In this document: piece by piece, positions 1 to 7,381 of the stretch
How the letters are laid out: every line of letters begins with the position of its first letter
Position numbering within the stretch: the first letter of the stretch is position 1
Origin: JBCBWG01 sp964579305
GTDB lineage: Bacteria > Pseudomonadota > Alphaproteobacteria > Rhizobiales > Hyphomicrobiaceae
Direction of reading: 5' to 3'
Assembly: GCA_964579305.1 (NCBI GenBank)
Contig: CAZOGY010000039.1
Location: 1-26,447, forward strand
DNA: 26,447 nucleotides
Program-made: the position numbers and the translations under genes
Notes under the pieces: generated by a model
What the model was told of the DNA's origin: nothing
What the model saw: the letters and a program-made list of their open reading frames with translations, nothing else
Database searches by the model: none

Positions 1-79
1 CTGGCCCATTGCGACGTGCCCCGTCTGTTGGCAGACTGGGCGGAGCGGACGACGTGTGAGCACCCAGCACGAGCGGTGC

Positions 80-430
80 TCAACCCGTTCCAACCGTCCC
101 CTTCAGATAGCCCAGCGCATTCCAGGCGGCTGAGTCAGGGTCCGGCAGATCGGGTTCCAACTCCTGCAATCGGGTGCCGAGCCAGCAGACGTACGCGTTG
201 CAGCCGCGTGAAGGGGCGTCGCCTCGAACCTTTCGGCCCTTGAAACCATGGTGCAGCACTTCAAGCGCGTAGATGTGCCGCCACGGGGCGGGCTGACCGT
301 CGTTGGGCTTGGTCTTGGAGACGCCCACACACCACCGCGGCGTCAGCACCGCGCTGTTCGCCCCCGCCAATCGCGTGCCCGCGCCGAGACACCCCTTGCG
401 GGAAGCGGCCGGCACCAATTGAATAGCCAC
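80..430 (-). CDS. Hypothetical protein, 116 aa, uncertain
   Basis: I do not recognise a family. The reading frame runs from a GTG at 430 to a TGA at 80-82. Its third codon positions are strongly G/C, as in the real genes of the window, and the protein has a globular composition with four Trp and four Cys and no signal peptide or membrane segment. The plus-strand frames across the same bases give low-complexity Arg/Pro-rich products that look like shadows. No convincing Shine-Dalgarno sequence precedes the GTG, and the next gene (DUF805) starts divergently 40 bases away. A 7-bp inverted repeat (58-64 with 75-81) sits at the stop codon but has no T-run. It may be an orphan gene or a chance open frame. 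Confidence 0.4.
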   Translation of the reverse strand: MAIQLVPAASRKGCLGAGTRLAGANSAVLTPRWCVGVSKTKPNDGQPAPWRHIYALEVLHHGFKGRKVRGDAPSRGCNAYVCWLGTRLQELEPDLPDPDSAAWNALGYLKGTVGTG

Positions 431-470
431 TGCTCAGCACGCAGACCGCGCGAGTCGTTTGGAGGTCGTC

Positions 471-896
471 ATGTTCGCCGATTATTTCACGGGGTTGTCC
501 GATGGCCGGTTGCGCTCGGGCCCGTTTATCATCCGCTGGTTGATCCTGCTGGCTGTGTTTTTCGGGATCGCCATTGGCATCGGGGCAGCCATCGGCGGCA
601 TTGAGCGCATCATGGGCGGCAGTGTTGCTGCACTGCGCACGATTCTGGCTGAGAACCTCGGCGGGCCGGTCGCCGTCCTGGTCCTCCTGATGATCCTCGT
701 GTTCGTCTTTGCGCACCTCAACATCACGGCGAAACGCGCCCGCGACGTGGGCCTGCCCGGCTGGCTCACCGCAATCGTGATCGGAGCCCTGTCTGGCGGC
801 GCGACCCAGATCGCAGCGGACGGTATGGGCGGCCTCGGCCTGCTGTTGGTCATCATCCTGGCCTTTTTGCCAACCGATATGCTGCGCAACTCCTGA
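471..896 (+). CDS. DUF805-like inner-membrane protein
   Basis: This is a 141-residue integral membrane protein of the DUF805 type; the family's function is unknown. The N-terminal stretch with GRLRSGPF (residues 12-19) corresponds to the family's GR-x-R start. Hydrophobic segments lie at roughly 20-43, 66-83, 99-115 and 122-135. The diagnostic loop KRARDVGLPGW (88-98) between helices two and three matches the family motif of basic residues followed by D-x-G-x-x-GW. The ATG at 471 is preferred over an upstream TTG at 459 because GGAGG (461-465) sits five bases before it. The gene appears monocistronic, followed by 270 bases without a clear gene. Confidence 0.8.
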   Translation: MFADYFTGLSDGRLRSGPFIIRWLILLAVFFGIAIGIGAAIGGIERIMGGSVAALRTILAENLGGPVAVLVLLMILVFVFAHLNITAKRARDVGLPGWLTAIVIGALSGGATQIAADGMGGLGLLLVIILAFLPTDMLRNS

Positions 897-944
897 GACC
901 GGGCGCCGGCTACGGGCGATCGGCATTAACCGTCCACCGAACAT

Positions 945-958
945 TTGACGCGGATCAA
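945..958. promoter_or_regulatory. FNR/FixK-like box (TTGA-N6-TCAA)
   Basis: TTGACGCGGATCAA is a near-perfect dyad fitting the TTGA-N6-TCAA half-site pattern bound by FNR/FixK/Dnr-type regulators. It lies in the 270-base stretch between the DUF805 gene and the Arg/Tyr-rich gene. If used at the usual -41.5 position it would put a transcript start near 993, leaving a long leader before 1167. One 14-mer of this kind can occur by chance, and no oxygen- or nitrogen-linked gene is next to it. I see nothing else convincing in 897-1166. Confidence 0.3.
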
Positions 959-1166
959 CGCATTTTCGGCAGACCTGGCGCTTAAACAAACCACGGGGCC
1001 AGTGCGACGTGTGGTGAACGCGCGGGTTTGCGGTGAGCTGGCCCTGGAACCGCGCGCAAACGGCGGTCGCTTGATGCTCTGAACGGGCCTTGGTTCTCTG
1101 GGCCGACGCCCAAATGCCGCGTGCCGCAAGAGGCCGCCAAGACCTCGGAAACATGATGGAGTGAAC

Positions 1167-1535
1167 ATGCGTTCTATCAGACTGCAATGCGTGGCGGTGA
1201 TCGCTGCGATGATCACATGGCTCGGCCTGTCGCAGACAGCGTTTGCCGGCGCCGTCGCCGCGATGGCTGGTCCAAATGTGCAGGCCGCGCAGAGCAAAAG
1301 CGTGGTCCTGGTCCGTCGCGGTCGCCGTCCTGGCGTGCGCCGTCGGGCTGGCCGTCGGGTTTATCGACGCAGACGCCGCGGTGTGCGGATCTATATCGGG
1401 CCTGGCTATTACAGCCCGTATTACAGACCCTATTATCGTGTGTCGTACTGCCGGGTGGTCCGTCGGCGGTGCGCCTATCGCTATGGCTGGCGGACGCGCC
1501 GCTGGTACCGTTGTGTCCGCAGCCGCCGCTGCTGA
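1167..1535 (+). CDS. Arg/Tyr-rich small secreted protein
   Basis: The 122-residue product starts with a clear Sec signal (basic MRSIR, hydrophobic core, cleavage near AFA-G at residue 27). The mature part is extraordinary: about 29 of some 95 residues are Arg and about 12 are Tyr. They are arranged as an Arg-dense stretch (roughly 49-72, including RRRRR), a Tyr/Pro stretch GYYSPYYRPYYR, and a C-terminal part with four Cys in C-x6-C and C-x5-C spacing. GGAG at 1158-1161 favours the ATG at 1167 over a GTG at 1161. Basic, Tyr-rich small periplasmic proteins occur in Alphaproteobacteria but have no assigned role that I know of. Binding to nucleic acid, lipid A or cell-wall polymers is plausible only as inference from charge. 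Confidence 0.65.
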   Translation: MRSIRLQCVAVIAAMITWLGLSQTAFAGAVAAMAGPNVQAAQSKSVVLVRRGRRPGVRRRAGRRVYRRRRRGVRIYIGPGYYSPYYRPYYRVSYCRVVRRRCAYRYGWRTRRWYRCVRSRRC

Positions 1536-1682
1536 ACGGCTGTGACCCATCAGCGCTTTGATCGCGCCCCGGGCCTGACCCTGGGCCTGGGTGCGTGATC
1601 AGGGCTGTGTGCCCGCGCTATCTCCCGTCGCGATCAAAACCCGGCTCGTGGCGCACCTCGTGGGGACAGCGATTTCCCCCGG

Positions 1683-2576
1683 TCAACGCTCGGCCAGCGC
1701 GTAGTTCAGGATCTTGTAGGTGATCGCAGCGGCCGTGTAGTCGCACAGGTGCAAGCCTTCCTGCGGGGCCAGTTCGACGACGTCGGCGCCGACAACTTGG
1801 TCTGCGGCAGCCGCGGCGGCGCGCAGTATTCTCATTGCGTGCCAGTATTCCAAACCGCCAGGGACCGGCGTGCCCGTCGCCGGCATACTGGCGCCGTTCA
1901 ATCCATCAACGTCGAAGGTGATGTAAAGCGGCCGGCCGGCCAGCGGCGCGACGATGTCGGCGATGTTCCAAGCCGCTTGATCCTTGGCCCAGTAGATTGT
2001 GACGCGTTCGCCGGCCTCGTCGAGATAGGCGACCTCGCCCTGGCTGATGGCGCGGATGCCAACCGAGATGACCGAGACGCCGTCGTAGTCGAGGCAACGG
2101 CGCATGGCTGAGGCGTGCGAATAGTGCTCGCCGAGATACCCATCGCGCAGATCAGCGTGGGCATCGATCTGCAGAATAACGAGGCCGTCGTGGCGTTGTG
2201 CGAGGGGCCGCACGGCGCCCGGCGTCAGCGCATGTTCGCCGCCAATGACCATCGGGAACTTGCCCGCGGCGGCGACGGCATCAACGAGATCGCCGATCTG
2301 TTCGATCGCGGCGGCCTGCGGGCGGACGATTTCTGGTGGCCGCAAGGTTGCCACGCCGTAGCGTTTGTAGGCTTCGCACCACAATTCTTCATCGAAGAGT
2401 TCAAGCTGATGGCTTGCGCCCAGGATGGCCGCTGGGCCCTGCGCGGTGCCGCCGCCGTAGCTGACGGTCGCTTCCAGGCCGAATGGAATGACGACGGCTT
2501 TGGCCGCCTCAGGTGTGCGGGCACCGTCGCGGTCAGGCTCTAAAAAACCGTCTTCAGGCGGCAGAAAATCAAGCAT
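1683..2576 (-). CDS. speB: Agmatinase-family ureohydrolase
   Basis: This binuclear manganese hydrolase of the arginase/agmatinase/formiminoglutamase family most likely converts agmatine to putrescine and urea in the cytosol. At 297 residues it has the usual length. All six metal ligands are visible: His115 in GGEH, Asp138, His140 and Asp142 in QIDAHADL, and Asp222 and Asp224 in TFDVDG. The MPATGTPVPGG stretch after the last motif is typical of agmatinases. The Asp-Pro that usually follows DxDG(L/F) is Asn227-Gly here; those residues are not metal ligands. The gene follows the decarboxylase on the same strand after 68 bases, and AAGGA lies about nine bases before the ATG. No arginine decarboxylase is in the window, so another guanidino substrate remains possible. 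Confidence 0.85.
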   Translation of the reverse strand: MLDFLPPEDGFLEPDRDGARTPEAAKAVVIPFGLEATVSYGGGTAQGPAAILGASHQLELFDEELWCEAYKRYGVATLRPPEIVRPQAAAIEQIGDLVDAVAAAGKFPMVIGGEHALTPGAVRPLAQRHDGLVILQIDAHADLRDGYLGEHYSHASAMRRCLDYDGVSVISVGIRAISQGEVAYLDEAGERVTIYWAKDQAAWNIADIVAPLAGRPLYITFDVDGLNGASMPATGTPVPGGLEYWHAMRILRAAAAAADQVVGADVVELAPQEGLHLCDYTAAAITYKILNYALAER

Positions 2577-2644
2577 CGCTCAGGTTCCTTGGCCTCTCAC
2601 GGTCGCTTTGCCATCAATGAGCGGCCAACATCCGAACGCTTGGA

Positions 2645-3820
2645 TCAGGCCTGCTGCGCGACGTCTCCATACGGCCGTTCAAACAGAGAGAACATTGGCG
2701 GGTCGTCGAAAATGACCTCGTCGTACTGGCCGTAGCCATTGAACCGGCCGGCGATCGCGCGCACGTAGGCGCCCATATTGCCAAACTCCAGGTAGTCGCC
2801 TTCACGCACGCTTGCCGGGAGATAGAACGGCCCATCCATCCGGTCGACGCTATCGCACGTGGGGCCCCACAAAACGAACGGTTCGGTGAGTGTGTGCGCG
2901 GTCACGTCGTCGCGCACGAGACGCACGGGGAATGGAAACCCAAAGTGGGCCGCATCATAAAGCCCGCCATATGCGCCATCGTTGATAAACAGCTCATTGC
3001 CGCGGCGTGCGTCCACGCGCACAATCAGGCTCTCGGCTTCGGCAACCAGTGCGCGACCGGGCTCGCAGATCAACGCGCAGTCATGGCTGACCGGCATATC
3101 TTCAAAGTGTGTATCGATTGTTTCGACGAACTCTGACAGCGGTGCAGGCCCCTGGGCGTCATAGCGCGCGGGAAAACCACCGCCGACATCGACGGCGTCG
3201 ATAACCACACCGGCTTCGACGATCACCTTGCGGGCCGTTTGCAAAGCCGTGACGTAGCTATCAGGCGTGGCCGTTTGCGAGCCGACGTGAAAGGTCACGC
3301 CAAGATCATCACAGGCCTGGCGCGTTGCCTGCAAAAGTTCAACGGCGTCCGGGCCGGCGGTGCCAAACTTGCGCTCCAGGGGGATCGACGAATTCTTGGA
3401 AGGCACCGACAGGCGCACGAAGAGGCGCAGATCGTCGGCGTTGTTGGTCTCTTCGCGGATCTTGCGTAGCTCATCCATGCTGTCGAGCGCAAAGCAGCGC
3501 ACGCCAAATTCGTGATAAGCGCGGTTGATGGCGTTGCGGGACTTCACAGGATGCATGAAATGCATGTGGGCGCCGGGAATGGTCGCGGCGTCTTCCAGTT
3601 CGGGCAGGGACGCCACGTCAAAATGCCGGATGCCAGCCCCGTATAGCGCGCCGAGCATGAACACAGAATTGTTGGCTTTGTAGGCGTACGCCACATCGCC
3701 GGGGAACGCGTCAAGGAACCAGCGCGCCGCGCGCGCGGCCGCATGTGGGCGCAGGCCGAGCACTGGGCGGTCGGGCTGGTTCTGCGAGATAAAGTCTAGC
3801 GCGGAGGCATAACGGTCCAT
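2645..3820 (-). CDS. Ornithine (or lysine/ornithine) decarboxylase, fold III
   Basis: This is a PLP-dependent alanine-racemase-fold decarboxylase of 391 residues, the eukaryotic-like ODC type that makes putrescine from ornithine (cadaverine if lysine is accepted). The PLP lysine is Lys48 in AYAYKANN. Further family motifs are HVGSQ, the phosphate-binding DVGGGFP, CEPGRALVAEA, and WGPTCDSVD, whose Cys322 is the catalytic Cys contributed across the dimer. FGNMGAY near the C terminus is also typical. The ATG at 3820 follows TTGAGGG with good spacing; an in-frame TTG at 3835 lies inside that ribosome-binding site and was rejected. It probably forms an operon with the downstream agmatinase, giving two routes into putrescine. 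Specificity between ornithine and lysine cannot be settled by eye. Confidence 0.85.
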   Translation of the reverse strand: MDRYASALDFISQNQPDRPVLGLRPHAAARAARWFLDAFPGDVAYAYKANNSVFMLGALYGAGIRHFDVASLPELEDAATIPGAHMHFMHPVKSRNAINRAYHEFGVRCFALDSMDELRKIREETNNADDLRLFVRLSVPSKNSSIPLERKFGTAGPDAVELLQATRQACDDLGVTFHVGSQTATPDSYVTALQTARKVIVEAGVVIDAVDVGGGFPARYDAQGPAPLSEFVETIDTHFEDMPVSHDCALICEPGRALVAEAESLIVRVDARRGNELFINDGAYGGLYDAAHFGFPFPVRLVRDDVTAHTLTEPFVLWGPTCDSVDRMDGPFYLPASVREGDYLEFGNMGAYVRAIAGRFNGYGQYDEVIFDDPPMFSLFERPYGDVAQQA

Positions 3821-4108
3821 GGCGGCGGCCCTCAATGAAGCGCCCGGCTCATCGCACGGTTATGTTTCAGGGAATTGGCGAGCTGCGCATCTAATAAGCT
3901 GCGGCTTGGATGTAAAGGGCCGGAGCGTCATCGGCGACCGGCGCTCTGACCTGCGCCGGTGGCCAGCGCCTGCATCCGGCGCGTTTCAATGCATTTGGCG
4001 CGCTTCCGCCTTGCGCGGCTTTGCGTTCCAACCCGGCGGTGGACCCGTTACGATGTCGCCAGCACGATAAGGCGATAGAGCGCACAGCGCATCCAGGGGA
4101 GGTCAGAC
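3821..4108. promoter_or_regulatory. Divergent intergenic region, decarboxylase / TPP enzyme
   Basis: These 288 bases separate two divergent genes and must hold both promoters, but I cannot place -35/-10 boxes with confidence. A G/C-rich inverted repeat (CGGAGCG at 3921-3927 against CGCTCTG at 3942-3948, one G-T pair) lies about 100 bases upstream of the decarboxylase start and would be in its leader RNA. Alphaproteobacterial ornithine decarboxylase genes are known to carry the speF leader motif. I cannot tell by eye whether this is one. Confidence 0.35.
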
Positions 4109-5800
4109 ATGGCAGCGGACGGCGAAACCGCCAATGGGGGAGGCGTGCATGGCGGCCGTCTCCTGATCCAGCAACTTGAAGCGCAGGAATGTTCGGCGAT
4201 CTTCACGGTGCCGGGCGAAAGCTTCCTGGCGGCGCTCGATGGCCTGCATGATGCCAGCGCGATCAAGCCGATCATCTGCCGCCAAGAAGGTGGGGCTGCG
4301 ATGATGGCCGATGCCTGGGGCAAATTCACTGGCAAGCCGGGGGTGTGTTTTGTCACCCGTGGCCCGGGGGCGGCAAATGCCATGAGTGGCCTTCACATTG
4401 CCCAACAGGATTCAACGCCGCTTGTGATGTTTCTTGGTCTGCCATCGCGTGGTGATGAAGATCGCGAGGCGTTTCAGGAAATTGATGTCAAAGGCCTGTT
4501 CGGCACGTTTGTGAAATGGTCAGCGGTGATCCGGGACACGGCAAGGATCCCCGAGTATGTGAGCCGGGCGTTCCATGTCGCGCAGGCTGGGCGGCCCGGT
4601 CCGGTCGTCCTGGGATTGCCTGAAGATATGTTGGCAAGCCCGGCCGCAACGGCACAAGTTGTGGAGGCAGCGATCCCGGCATCTGCGGCTCCCACGACAA
4701 TGCGTGTGCGCGCAATCCGGGAGCGGCTGATCGAGGCCAAGCGGCCGCTTGTGATCGTTGGCGGGCCCGGCTGGAATGAACGGCTGGCCAAGCAGCTTGA
4801 AGATTTCGCCAGCGTATCAGGGCTGCCGATTGCGTCCGCGTTCCGCTGCCAGGATTACATCGACAATCGCCATCCCAACTATGTCGGTTGCGTCGGCATT
4901 GGCATTGACGGTGCGTTGGCAGACGCGGTGCGCAATGCCGACGTTGCCCTCGTGATTGGCGCGCGCCTGGGCGAGATGACGACAAGCGGCTATACGCTGT
5001 TTGACATCCCGCAGCCGTCACAAACGCTGATCCACGTGCATCCAGATCCGTCCGAGCTGGGTACGGTTTATCGGGCGCAAGTCCCGGTCGCGGCGACGGC
5101 GGAAAACTTTCTTGACGCGTTGCAGAGCGAGTGGTCTGGCGGTGACGCTGCCGCGGCGCCCAGCGAACATCTGGCCGGGCTCAGGGCAGCGTATGAAGCC
5201 TCAATCAAACCCGCAGGCGTCCCGGGAGACGTGCAACTCGACCGGGTTATTGAAATGCTTTCAGTCGCCCTCCCCGATGATGCCGTCGTTTGCAACGGGG
5301 CTGGCAACTACGCCGCCTTCCTCCATAAATTCTTCGTCTACAAAGGCTGGAAGACGCAGCTGGCGCCGACGTCCGGCTCGATGGGGTACGGATTGCCGGC
5401 GGCTGTGGCGGCCAAGATTGCTGCCCCCGATCGCCCGGTGATCGCGCTGGCCGGCGATGGTTGTTTCATGATGACCTGCCAGGAGCTTGCAACCGCCATG
5501 CAGTATGGCGCGAACGTGGTCACCATCATCGCCAACAACGGCATGTACGGCACAATTCGCATGCACCAGGAACGCGAATATCCCACACGCGTTGTCGCAA
5601 CCACGCTGACCAATCCCGATTTCGCGGCATTTGCACAATCGTTCGGGGCGCATGGCGAAACGGTCACGCAGACGGACCAGTTTCCGGCGGCTTTGGACCG
5701 GGCACTGTCGGCCGGCAAACCCGCATTGATTGAATTGAAAACGGATCCCGAGGCGATAGCGCCGAAGGCGACGATCAGTGCCTTGCGGTCTAAACAATAG
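4109..5800 (+). CDS. Thiamine-diphosphate enzyme, acetolactate synthase-like
   Basis: The 563-residue protein has the three-domain layout of acetolactate synthase large subunit, benzoylformate decarboxylase and oxalyl-CoA decarboxylase relatives. The catalytic Glu that activates the thiazolium is Glu60 in CRQEGGA. The central domain covers roughly 190-320. The C-terminal ThDP/Mg site begins GDG (449-451) and closes with NN (476-477). AGGGGAGG (4095-4102) precedes the ATG by six bases, and a strong terminator follows the stop, so it is a single-gene unit. No regulatory subunit (ilvN) is adjacent, which argues against the biosynthetic acetolactate synthase. It more likely acts on another 2-oxoacid or acyl-CoA substrate, which cannot be named from the sequence. 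Confidence 0.8.
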   Translation: MAADGETANGGGVHGGRLLIQQLEAQECSAIFTVPGESFLAALDGLHDASAIKPIICRQEGGAAMMADAWGKFTGKPGVCFVTRGPGAANAMSGLHIAQQDSTPLVMFLGLPSRGDEDREAFQEIDVKGLFGTFVKWSAVIRDTARIPEYVSRAFHVAQAGRPGPVVLGLPEDMLASPAATAQVVEAAIPASAAPTTMRVRAIRERLIEAKRPLVIVGGPGWNERLAKQLEDFASVSGLPIASAFRCQDYIDNRHPNYVGCVGIGIDGALADAVRNADVALVIGARLGEMTTSGYTLFDIPQPSQTLIHVHPDPSELGTVYRAQVPVAATAENFLDALQSEWSGGDAAAAPSEHLAGLRAAYEASIKPAGVPGDVQLDRVIEMLSVALPDDAVVCNGAGNYAAFLHKFFVYKGWKTQLAPTSGSMGYGLPAAVAAKIAAPDRPVIALAGDGCFMMTCQELATAMQYGANVVTIIANNGMYGTIRMHQEREYPTRVVATTLTNPDFAAFAQSFGAHGETVTQTDQFPAALDRALSAGKPALIELKTDPEAIAPKATISALRSKQ

Positions 5801-5809
5801 GTTTCAAGG

Positions 5810-5839
5810 GCCGGCCTTGCATACCGCAGGCCGGCTTTT
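5810..5839 (+). terminator. Rho-independent terminator
   Basis: GCCGGCCT (5810-5817) pairs perfectly with AGGCCGGC (5828-5835) around a 10-base loop and is followed directly by TTTT. It begins 10 bases after the TPP-enzyme stop codon and clearly ends that transcript. Confidence 0.85.
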
Positions 5840-5999
5840 CGATTAAACTTCGTTACTGATATCTTAATTCGCGCCAGGGTGGATTAAGCGTAAAACAGAG
5901 GTGGCCTCGACTTTCAGATTTGATTTCCGTAAACATAGTCCCAACGCAACGGATTGGACGGTTATGGACCTCGACACCGACAAGCGACGGAAGGATGCC

Positions 6000-6143
6000 A
6001 TGCGCATCGCGTCGTACCTGTCGTTTGCGGTTGCCGGAGTTCTTATGCTGATGTCGACGATCGTTTTGCCAAAGCACACGGCTTCAAACGAGTTGGCAAC
6101 GCCGCAAGTCGCTCCAAGATCGCTAGATCCTGCGGCGCATTGA
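6000..6143 (+). CDS. Small single-TM peptide, 47 aa
   Basis: This short ORF sits between two terminators. The ATG at 6000 is preceded by GGAAGGA (5989-5995) at ideal distance, a better site than those of the in-frame upstream ATG at 5964 or GTG at 5901. The product has a basic start (MRIAS), one hydrophobic helix (about residues 5-22) and a short polar tail, so it would be a small membrane-anchored or exported peptide. It is followed within 50 bases by its own strong terminator, which supports a dedicated transcript. The DNA before it (5836-5960) is unusually AT-rich for the window and carries a CTTAAT/ATTAAG dyad (5863-5868, 5883-5888). Function is unknown. Confidence 0.45.
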   Translation: MRIASYLSFAVAGVLMLMSTIVLPKHTASNELATPQVAPRSLDPAAH

Positions 6144-6191
6144 CGATCTGACCGGTGCTTTGACGCTCTCTGCTCTCTCCATGAAAACCTA

Positions 6192-6225
6192 AGCCCCTCC
6201 CACCCGGGAGGGGCTCTTTTCTTTT
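6192..6225 (+). terminator. Rho-independent terminator
   Basis: AGCCCCTCCC (6192-6201) pairs perfectly with GGGAGGGGCT (6206-6215) over a 4-base loop. The T-rich tail CTTTTCTTTT follows. The tail is on the plus-strand side, so it ends the small-peptide transcript; on the minus strand only a weak TTTT at some distance is present. Confidence 0.85.
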
Positions 6226-6310
6226 GGGTCCCGGCATTTGTGTCCCGGCGTTATTCTCAGCGCTGGTGCAGGGACCCCAACCGCTTTGACGCCGCAGATG
6301 GCAATCGCGA

Positions 6311-7237
6311 TCAGACCGCTGTCGACATATTCAGGCGCAGGCCGTGTTCCTGGGCAAACAGGGTAACAGCGCGTTCAGCCTCTTCGCGCGAAAGGGTTTC
6401 CATTGGTGGACGGACGGGGGCCCAGCCGGCGTCGTTGCGATAATGGGCCACCACAGCTTTGAGTACCGGCACCATCGGAAAGCTTTGAATGGCTTTGCGC
6501 AGCGCGGAAATGTCGGTCTGTTTCTTATCGGCGTCTTCGGCTTCGAAGTCGTCGAACAGGGCACGCAGGCGCGAGGCGGTAATGTTTGCCGTCGCAGAAA
6601 TCACGCCGGCTGCGCCATTACGCAAACCATCGAGGAAGTAAAGCTCGGAGCCTGGAAACATTTCCAGATCCGGGACTTCGCTCAACAGCGCTTGCATGTT
6701 GTTCCAGTCGCCCGAGGAGTCCTTCAGGCCAACGACCGTTTCTGGAAACTCTGAGCGCAGACGCTTGACCAGCTCAACGGAGAAGCCAACGCCGGAAACT
6801 TGCGGAATGTGATAAAGGTAAAGCGACAGGTTCTCGTCTGCCGTTTCCTCGATCACCTCGGCGAAATAGCGGAAGAGGCCCTCGTCGCTAACGCCCTTAT
6901 AGTAAAACGGCGGGAGCATGAGCACGCCGCCACAGCCCAGATCGAGAGCGTGCTGGGTCAGCATGACCGTGTCGGCAACCGAGCAGGTGCCTGTCCCGGG
7001 CATCAAAAGCGTGGGCTCGACCCCAGCGTCGACGAGGTCTTCGAGAAGTTCCATGCGCTCATCAAGGCCGATCGAGTTGGCCTCGCTTGTCGTGCCAAAG
7101 GGCGCAAGCGCGTTGCAGCCGTCTTCCAACAGCCACTGCGCATGTTCAACGAACCGCTCGCTGTCGGGTGTTCCGTCTTCGCCAAACGGCGTCAGAACCG
7201 GCGCGATGACCCCTTCAAAGTTCAAGTCCCTGGACAT
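6311..7237 (-). CDS. DapA/NAL-superfamily aldolase or lyase
   Basis: This is a class I aldolase-fold protein of 308 residues in the dihydrodipicolinate synthase / N-acetylneuraminate lyase superfamily. The Schiff-base lysine is Lys172 in VGLKDSSG. The catalytic tyrosine is Tyr142 in LYHIP, and the carboxylate-binding loop is GTTSEA (48-53), where true DapA proteins usually have GTTGE. That change, the YHIP in place of YNVP, and the lack of lysine-pathway neighbours suggest another 2-oxoacid substrate rather than lysine biosynthesis. The ATG at 7237 has GAGG about nine bases before it; a start further upstream has no such site. It lies 144 bases downstream of the glutathione transferase gene and is probably a separate unit. 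Confidence 0.75.
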   Translation of the reverse strand: MSRDLNFEGVIAPVLTPFGEDGTPDSERFVEHAQWLLEDGCNALAPFGTTSEANSIGLDERMELLEDLVDAGVEPTLLMPGTGTCSVADTVMLTQHALDLGCGGVLMLPPFYYKGVSDEGLFRYFAEVIEETADENLSLYLYHIPQVSGVGFSVELVKRLRSEFPETVVGLKDSSGDWNNMQALLSEVPDLEMFPGSELYFLDGLRNGAAGVISATANITASRLRALFDDFEAEDADKKQTDISALRKAIQSFPMVPVLKAVVAHYRNDAGWAPVRPPMETLSREEAERAVTLFAQEHGLRLNMSTAV

Positions 7238-7381
7238 GGCCGTTTTCCTCTTTCCCGTCGGCTCACCGACCACACCTGTCGTCGCGCCGCTGTGCTTTGT
7301 CGTTAAGCGCGCGGGCTAGCGTTGGGTCAAGCCCGTAGCCGGTCCGCACCCCGCAAAAGCCCCGTGAATTCCAAGTCAGGT

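Noticed and set aside
58..81. GAGCACC/GGTGCTC hairpin as a terminator
   Set aside because: No T-run on either strand and a 10-base loop; not convincing.
261..1550. 429-residue minus-strand ORF
   Set aside because: It runs antisense through the DUF805 and Arg/Tyr-rich genes; its His/Arg/Ala-rich composition is that of a GC-rich shadow frame.
5828..5888. CtrA-type TTAA-N7-TTAA site in the AT-rich patch
   Set aside because: The TTAA/TTAC spacing is six, not seven, and the other TTAA pair is far too widely spaced.
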